Below are positions 58,001 through 64,000 of a DNA stretch of 64,000 nucleotides, piece after piece. This DNA is from Notamacropus eugenii. Taxonomy: Eukaryota; Chordata; Mammalia; Diprotodontia; Macropodidae. A model generated the notes under the pieces. The model ran no database searches. It worked only from the letters and a program-made list of their open reading frames with translations, and had not been told where the DNA came from. The position numbers and the translations under genes are program-made. The stretch's first letter is position 1; every line of letters begins with the position of its first letter. The stretch is taken from positions 2,817,501 through 2,881,500 of the forward strand of contig NC_092878.1 in NCBI RefSeq assembly GCF_028372415.1. Direction: 5' to 3'.

Positions 58001-58780
58001 AACTCGCTTTTCAAGCTCTTCTATTGCCTGAGTTCAATTTAAGTTCACTTTGGAGGCCCTGGAGGCAGGGGTCTTAACTTCCTGTAACAGTAAGCCTTGT
58101 TCTTCCCCATCTGAAAGGATGGGAGGACACACCTGTTCCCCAAGAAAGTAACCTTCTATGGCCTTATTTTTTTCCTTTTTTTGGGCATTTTCCCAGCCAG
58201 TTATTTGACTTCTGAATCCTTTGTCAAGAGATTAGACTCAGTTGCTTGGTTTCCCTGGGCTTTGGGTGGGGGTAAAGCCATCACTTTGGGCTGGGGTTTA
58301 GATCACCTGCTCCCTACTGCCAGAGGCTTTAAGCTGCCTGAATAATGGATCCAGGTTGCTTCCTGGCCTCTGTAGCTGCCTACAGTCTACTGCTGCAGCC
58401 TCTGCTGTCACCTGGAGCTGTTGCTGGAGAAATCCCTTTCCCTCTCGCCCAGCTGGGAAAGTCCTTCCCCACTGACCTTTGGAGCTTTCTTTGTTGCTTG
58501 TGGATTGAGGTATCTGGGACCTTCCCTGCTAGGAACTCTGCCCAGAGGTCTGTTCCGGTCCTGTTCCTTCCAGTACTGCGTGGCCAGGACTGTGCTCTGC
58601 TTAGTGTCATGTGAGATAGACCTCTCCTCTTGGCCTTCTGGGTTATCTTTGGCTGGAAATTTCTTTCACTCTGTTGTTCTGTGGCTTCAGTTGAGAGTCA
58701 TTTTTACAGGTATTTTGTGGGCTGTGAGGGAAGTGCTACAGTATATGCATCTTTCTACTCTGCCATCTTGGCTCCGCCCC
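55096..58780 (-). mobile_element. HAL1/L1 insertion with possible 3' transduction
   Basis: An exact 11-bp duplication, TAGAAATACAA (55085-55095 and 58781-58791), brackets 3685 bp. On the minus strand it starts GGGGCGGAGCCAAGATGGCA, a typical L1 5' end. A leader of about 0.55 kb follows, then decayed ORF1 (about 58200-57240; 'GLPESHDQKKSLDIIFHEII'-like), and the post-ORF1 and L1-type 3' UTR to about 56220. Beyond that, 55096-56220 is not recognisable L1 until an A-rich end next to the duplication. The host L1 reading frame resumes exactly after the block. Confidence 0.85.
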
Positions 58781-58941
58781 TAGAAATACAAATTAAAACA
58801 GCTTTGACGTACTATCTCACAGTTAACAGATTGACTAAAATGAAAGAAGGGGAAAATGACAAATGTTGGAGGGATGTGGAACTGTGAATTGATCTAACCA
58901 TTTTGGAGAGCAACCTGAGATTATGCTCCCAAAGTTATAAA

Positions 58942-59070
<129 letters not shown>

Positions 59071-59624
59071 TTTGACCCAGCAATACTATTATCAAGTCTG
59101 TTTCCCAAGATGATCAGGGAAAAGGGGAAAGAACCTATATATTTTATAATATTTATAGCAGTTTTCTTTGTGGTAGCAAAGAACTGGAAATTGGAGAGCT
59201 GCTCATCCATTGTGGAAAGGAGAATAAGTTGTGGCATATGACTGTGATGGAATACTACTGTGCTGTAAGAAATGATGAGTTAGTTGATTCTAGAAAAACA
59301 TGGAAAGAATTACATGAAATAATGAAGAGTGAAGTGAGAAGAACCAAGAAAACATTATATATAATAACAGTGACATTGTTCAAAGAGTAACTGTGAATGA
59401 CTAAGTTATTCTGAGCAAGATGAATATTCATATCAACTACAAAAAAAACCTATGAGGAAAGATGCTATACACCTCTAGAGAAAGAATTGATATATGAAAA
59501 TATACATTGTATGATATCACATATATATCAATGTTGGTTTTCTCTAGTGCAGGGTTGGGAGAGAGGGAGGGAGATAGCTTGGAACTCTAAATATAACAAA
59601 AAATAAAAATTTTAAAAAGATCAG

Positions 59625-60000
59625 TATGTTTTGCTTTGTAGAGACATGTTCTTTTAACATTACTGCTTTTTTATTTCCTTCTTCCACGTTGTCCATCCCT
59701 TCTTTGTATTTGTATTTCCAAATACTTGTTCTCTCTTCTGTTTCTTTGGAGAGGCTCACCACCATGATCTCGAGTCTTTCTATTCTGGCAATTATTTCTA
59801 CTGTATAGACCACAAGTTCTGCTTTCATTTGTCTTATTTCCCTCTTGAACCATTTGGTACATCCTGTTGTAATTCCACGCTGTGTTGGGAGTTCTCTGTC
59901 TCATTAGATACTGAGTCATTTTTCTTTGCATTGTGACATTTACATAGAGATTTTTGGATTCATCTAGACGTCCTAGAGGCCATCTTTCCTTCTGCTATCA
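59625..60000 (-). mobile_element. L1 ORF1 N-terminal half (antisense)
   Basis: Minus strand from 59990: 5' leader 'GGAAAGATGGCCTCTAGGAC', then 'MTQYLMRQRTPNTAWNYNRM' (59920). One frameshift later come 'MKAELVVYTVEIIARIERLE' and 'VVSLSKETEERTSIWKYKYK', the coiled coil of an L1-type ORF1p. It stops abruptly at the A-rich tail of the plus-strand L1. Confidence 0.6.
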
Positions 60001-60074
60001 GTATCTTTCCTGCTGATTTAACTACTTGTTCTCAAGGTATTTGAGTTTTCTTCCTCCTAAATTCTTTGGTGATT

Positions 60075-60430
60075 ATAGTTTTTTTCTTAATGCTGTTCAT
60101 CATACATGTTATTTCACTTCCAGTCTGTCCCCTAGGCATAGCATGTTTTTTTTTTTCTCTTTACCTCATTTCTTTAGAATCTCTGGTTTCCTTCAAGACC
60201 AAATTCAAAGGAGACCTTTTCTGGTCCTTTCCAACAGCTTTTGCCTTCCCTTCTAAGGTTACCTTGTATCTACTTTGCATATATCAATATTCCTATATTT
60301 ATACATGTCTCCCCTGTCAGAATGTAAACTCCTGGAGAGCATAGCTTGTATTGCTTTCATCTTTGTATACCCAGAATATAGTATGGTAATTAGAAGTAAA
60401 TTCATAAAAATGCTTGTTGATTTATTGTTT
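60075..60430 (+). mobile_element. L2 LINE 3' region
   Basis: 'GGTTTCCTTCAAGACCAAAT', 'CCCTGTCAGAATGTAAACTC' and 'ATAGCTTGTATTGCTTTCAT' match the L2 tail. Confidence 0.7.
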
Positions 60431-61115
60431 AATATGGTATTCTTGGTACTTTTTCAGTGTTCTCAGTATTCAGTTTCTATTACTTCAACATCTGGCATGG
60501 GACTTTGGGCATAGTATTTAAAAAGATTACAAAACACAAACACATTAGCTAACAAGGTAGAGAGGAGGCATTGTGATTCCTTAGCATTCTCACTGTTTTC
60601 TGAGCTCTCCTTTGTATCCCTTCTCTCAAAAGGGAGTTGGGGGGTATGGGAAGAAATCTGCTTTTTTGTTCTTCATGTACAATCTAATCTTAGAACAAAA
60701 GAGTGAATGCTACCCTCCCAGCAAGAAGGATTCTTTGGAACTTCACTGGAAGAGAATAACACCTCATTTTGTCTTTCCTAAAAATCAGGAAAATTTTCCC
60801 CTGGTAACTATATTTGATTTTTCTACTTCCTCCCACTTTACTTTTAAAGGTAACTTGTGTATCAAAATTATTTCAAATAAAAATATTTAAGGTTATACTT
60901 GAACTACTCCAAGAACTTCTAACTCATTGTCTGCTTCTTGAAGGGGCCAACCTCCCATTTTCCTCTGAAAATCAAAAATACTTTTAGACTTGAGCAATTT
61001 AAAAACAAGTAATTTGGCTTATCTCCTCTCAGAGGGTCTTCTTTGTTTCTTGATATCTTTCCTAAACCTGGCTTCCATGACACTATAATTCTGACATATT
61101 CTTCATTTATGTAAC
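60431..61115. other. Unassigned intergenic sequence
   Basis: No feature recognised. A 92-codon open frame (60612-60890) has no known similarity. Confidence 0.35.
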
Positions 61116-61119
61116 TCAG

Positions 61120-61310
61120 TGGTTCTTATCCTGGGGACCAGAGACACATTTCAGGGAACACTTGAACTTTAATGAAACCCCTCCCACTTTATTTTAATTT
61201 GTTTTCTTTTGTAATCCTATGCATTTTGTTTTATTCATTTATAGACATTATTCCAAGGAATCCATAGGCTTTTCTAGATGACCAAAAGTTGAAGGGTTCC
61301 TGTTCTAACT
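61120..61310. mobile_element. hAT-like MITE (GGGGTTCTTAACC type)
   Basis: 'GTGGTTCTTATCCTGGGGAC', 'TTTGTAATCCTATGCATTTT', 'TTATTCCAAGGAATCCATAG' and 'AAGTTGAAGGGTTCCTG'. Confidence 0.65.
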
Positions 61311-61985
61311 GGATTTTCATCCTTTTCCTTTTCTTAATCTACTATACCCTTGTGGAGCTGGAAATAGATTAAAGATAAAAGATTGATACCTCAGAGTTGG
61401 GACCAGGGCAACTGAGGCAAGGTGGAGGGTTCAGACTGGGGAACAAAATAAACCTCAAAAAGAAAGTGGAATTTGATGGTTAATAAGTAATACTTTTACA
61501 GGTAGAAAATGGATATTTTATTAGTACCTTCAACCAGGAGGTGGGGCATAGCTGGGGGTATACTGGCAAATGCTTAACAACCAGCTCCCTCCCATCTCTG
61601 CCACATACTCAGGACACAATTTAAAGTTTAATCTGCATTATTAATCTTTTCTCCATTACTTTCTCAAGTCTAGATAATCAACAAAACAGTAAATCAAGCT
61701 GTGATTTGTTTTTTAACCCCCCCCCCCATCCCAATTTCTAAGGTATAAATGCTCACATTGAAAATTTAACAACCAGGTCTTCTGTTAGAACTGGCTTTAG
61801 CACAATTCCTGCCACAGCAGTCAAAACAAAGCACTGAATAACATAAAAAAAGACCATTCAGGATGAAGCACAAATTCATCTCTTAGTCATAACACTAGAG
61901 AATGTCCCAAAAGAGATGGCATGTTGCAGTATGGGTAAATACAAAATGAGGCAAAGAAAAGAAAGGGGCCAAGGTCTCCTAGTGC
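61311..61985. other. Unassigned intergenic sequence
   Basis: Contains a short C-run (61718-61728). Nothing else recognised. Confidence 0.35.
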
Positions 61986-62175
61986 ATCCTGGGTCATCTC
62001 CAGTCATCCTAAGCAATATCAGGTCACTGGATCCATATGACTCTGGAGGAGAGGTGAGACTGGTGACCTTGCTCAGCCCTCCCTCACTCAAAACAAAGTC
62101 ACATGCAAGTCATGTCATCATTTCTCTGATGACACGGTCTTCTTAGGCAATGAAGGACGAACACAGCAAGAAATA
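61986..62175 (+). repeat. Composite SINE with RTE-type 3' end, 5' truncated
   Basis: 'CATCCTGGGTCATCTCCAGT', 'GGAGGAGAGGTGAGACTGGT', 'CCCTCCCTCACTCAAAACAA' and the end 'CGGTCTTCTTAGGCAATGAA' with an AACACAGCAAG tail. Same family as 27241-27554 without the tRNA-like head. Confidence 0.88.
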
Positions 62176-62984
62176 CCAAATACCGAAGGTTTTCCATTTT
62201 AGCAAGGGAAATCAAATATTGTTTCACCTGGGTCCTGTAAGCTTTGGGAGACAAGATAAGGCCAAGTACACAAACAATTCAAAGCTTGCAAAACAATGGC
62301 AGTCTGTGGGAAATAGTTTACATAGATCAAGGTGCTCTAGACTGGGTAGGTTCCCCTGGACTAGTGCTTTGGGGATCTACCAGGTCTTTGAGATCTATTA
62401 TTAAATCTTGGTGCATGAGCTGGGAAATCCTGCTCTAACGTCTCATGAACATGCAATAGGTGAAGGAGCTCTGATCCCTTTAGGTTTCATCAATGCTGAT
62501 TATCACCCATCTCTGGCTGAGTAGCTAAGGCAGTAGGTAAGCTGTCTAAGGTACACACATGTTGACTTGCTCTAGGTCAATGAAATATCTGAACCCTGCT
62601 CTTCCAGACACAGTTTACACAGTGGAAAAGTGGAATTGACTGGGAAAAAAGCACCCATTTTCTTTTCTACTGGCTTAGTATTCAGGTATGTTGGAGGTTC
62701 TTAGGTTTTCATGTTCTGACTAGACACGTATGTGGCTGCTGGGACACCTTTAAGTGTATGCATCAAGCCATGAATGCCACCTTAATTTATAGCAGCTCTT
62801 TTTTTCTTCTCATCGCTGACAGTTTCCTAAGGGGTAGAAAGGGAGAGTTAACATACACTGGAGGCAATGCTGACTTGGGCTGAGATAAACCCTGTTGTGG
62901 CACTATGTATATTATAGATATGTATATATGTATGTATGTATACACATACATAATTATCAGCATGTTGTCCTCCAATACAATAGG
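62176..62984. other. Unassigned intergenic sequence
   Basis: A short TA/GTAT-rich patch lies at 62905-62950. Nothing else recognised. Confidence 0.35.
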
Positions 62985-63090
62985 AGTTCTTTCAGGGCAG
63001 GGAACAAACTTGTGCCTTTCTTTGTATGCTTAACTCTTATCATGGTGCCTGGCACACTGTAAGTGCTTAATAATACTTGTTGACTGAATG
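62985..63090 (+). mobile_element. L2 LINE 3' end
   Basis: 'TTCTTTCAGGGCAGGGAACA', 'ATGGTGCCTGGCACACTGTA' and 'CTTAATAATACTTGTTGACT'. Confidence 0.8.
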
Positions 63091-63359
63091 ATTGTTTCTA
63101 CCATAAATACCTTAAGTACTTAAGTTTCTAGCATAAGTGGCTTCCATGGATCTGGATAAATCATCAGCTGAGGGGTTGAAATAAACTCTTGTTTCAAATC
63201 TTAAAGGTGATTTCCATAACAGAGATTTATTGTTATAGAATCTTGGTATCCATATTTTAAGACTACCTTCATGTTTTGTGGGTTCACTAGCCTCCTGGGG
63301 TCTACCACAAGTGGCTAAAACTCATTTCTCGTGCACAAATGAACATTTTAATTAATCAA

Positions 63360-64000
63360 TCAATTGATCCATCAATAAACACTTATTAAGTACCTACTAT
63401 GTGTCAGGCAGAGGCAGCTAGGTGGCTCAGTGGACAGAGTGCTGGACTTGGAATCAGGAAGCCCTGAGTTCAAATCTTGTTTCAGATACTTACCAGCTAT
63501 GTGACTCTGGACAAATTACTTAACCTTTGTTTCCCTTAATCCACTGGAGAAGGAAATGGCAAACCATTCTAGTATCTTTGCCAAGAAAACCCTATGGATA
63601 GTATTGGTTTCCTATGTAGGCCCATGGGGTCATGAAGAGTCGGATCCAAAAGAATGACTGAATATACCAGGCACTATGGTAAGCACTGGGATACCAAAAG
63701 AAGCAAAAAACAGTCCCTCTTTCAAGGAGCTTAGAATCTATTGGTGGGCACAACATGCAAACAAATACATACAAAGCAAAGATAAATAGAGAATAACTAA
63801 CATTGGCAAGGCTATGATATTAAGAGGGGCTTGGGGAAGGCTTTCTACAGAAGGTGGGATTTTAGTTTGGATTTAAAGGAAGTCACAGGGGTTAGTGATC
63901 AGAGCAGAGGAAAGAGAGTACTCCAGACATGGAGGACAACCAGGAAAATGCCTGGACCTGAGAGATGGAGCATTTTGTTCTTTGAACGGTAAGGAGGTCA
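63360..64000 (+). repeat. Ancient interspersed repeat, split by a SINE, runs off the window
   Basis: 'CAATAAACACTTATTAAGTA', then after the SINE 'CAGGCACTATGGTAAGCACT', 'AAGGAGCTTAGAATCTATTG', 'GGCTTTCTACAGAAGGTGGG' and 'GAGTACTCCAGACATGGAGG'. This copy best shows the order of the family's 5' third. Confidence 0.75.
63410..63655 (+). repeat. tRNA-derived marsupial SINE (nested)
   Basis: 'GAGGCAGCTAGGTGGCTCAG', 'GGACTTGGAATCAGGAAGCC', 'GGAAATGGCAAACCATTCTA' and 'GGGGTCATGAAGAGTCGGAT'. The host repeat's CAGGCA word is present on both sides. Confidence 0.9.

Overview
The window reads as nuclear DNA from a marsupial. It is AT-rich, carries one CpG island, and is dominated by interspersed repeats: tRNA-derived CORE-SINEs that open with the metatherian-style 'GGCAGCTAGGTGG' head, a SINE with an RTE-type 3' end, LINE-1 and ORF1-only half-L1 (HAL1) elements, L2, RTE-like LINEs, mariner and hAT MITEs, and a Tigger remnant. 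The species cannot be fixed by eye; an opossum-like genome fits.

Only one host gene is visible. It is exon 1 of SLC27A2 (FATP2, very-long-chain acyl-CoA synthetase) on the minus strand, CDS 18680-19154, inside a CpG island at about 18590-19620. It ends in a consensus splice donor. Bases 1-18679 are therefore intron 1 of SLC27A2, because no exon 2 was recognised there. Everything above about 19.6 kb is 5' flank or intergenic DNA.

Two processed pseudogenes are present: BLOC1S2 (24826-25754, with a 13-bp target-site duplication) and CNDP2 (49274-50444, several breaks and one large deletion). There is a young-looking solo LTR of an endogenous retrovirus (16172-16794, 6-bp duplication) in intron 1. 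A TSD-flanked ORF1-only L1 element (20284-22517) has an open 348-codon ORF1 about 1.1 kb upstream of the SLC27A2 start.

The most structured region is 51.6-60.0 kb. A plus-strand L1 has been hit in turn by a SINE, a minus-strand L1 and a 3.7-kb minus-strand HAL1 block. The two flanks of the complex carry opposite halves of an antisense L1 ORF1. The HAL1 block contains about 1.1 kb of DNA that is not recognisably L1 inside the same target-site duplication, which suggests a 3' transduction.

All assignments are by eye from sequence motifs and translated similarity. Repeat boundaries are approximate unless a target-site duplication is given. I found no new multi-gene system; the unusual content is in transposon architecture.
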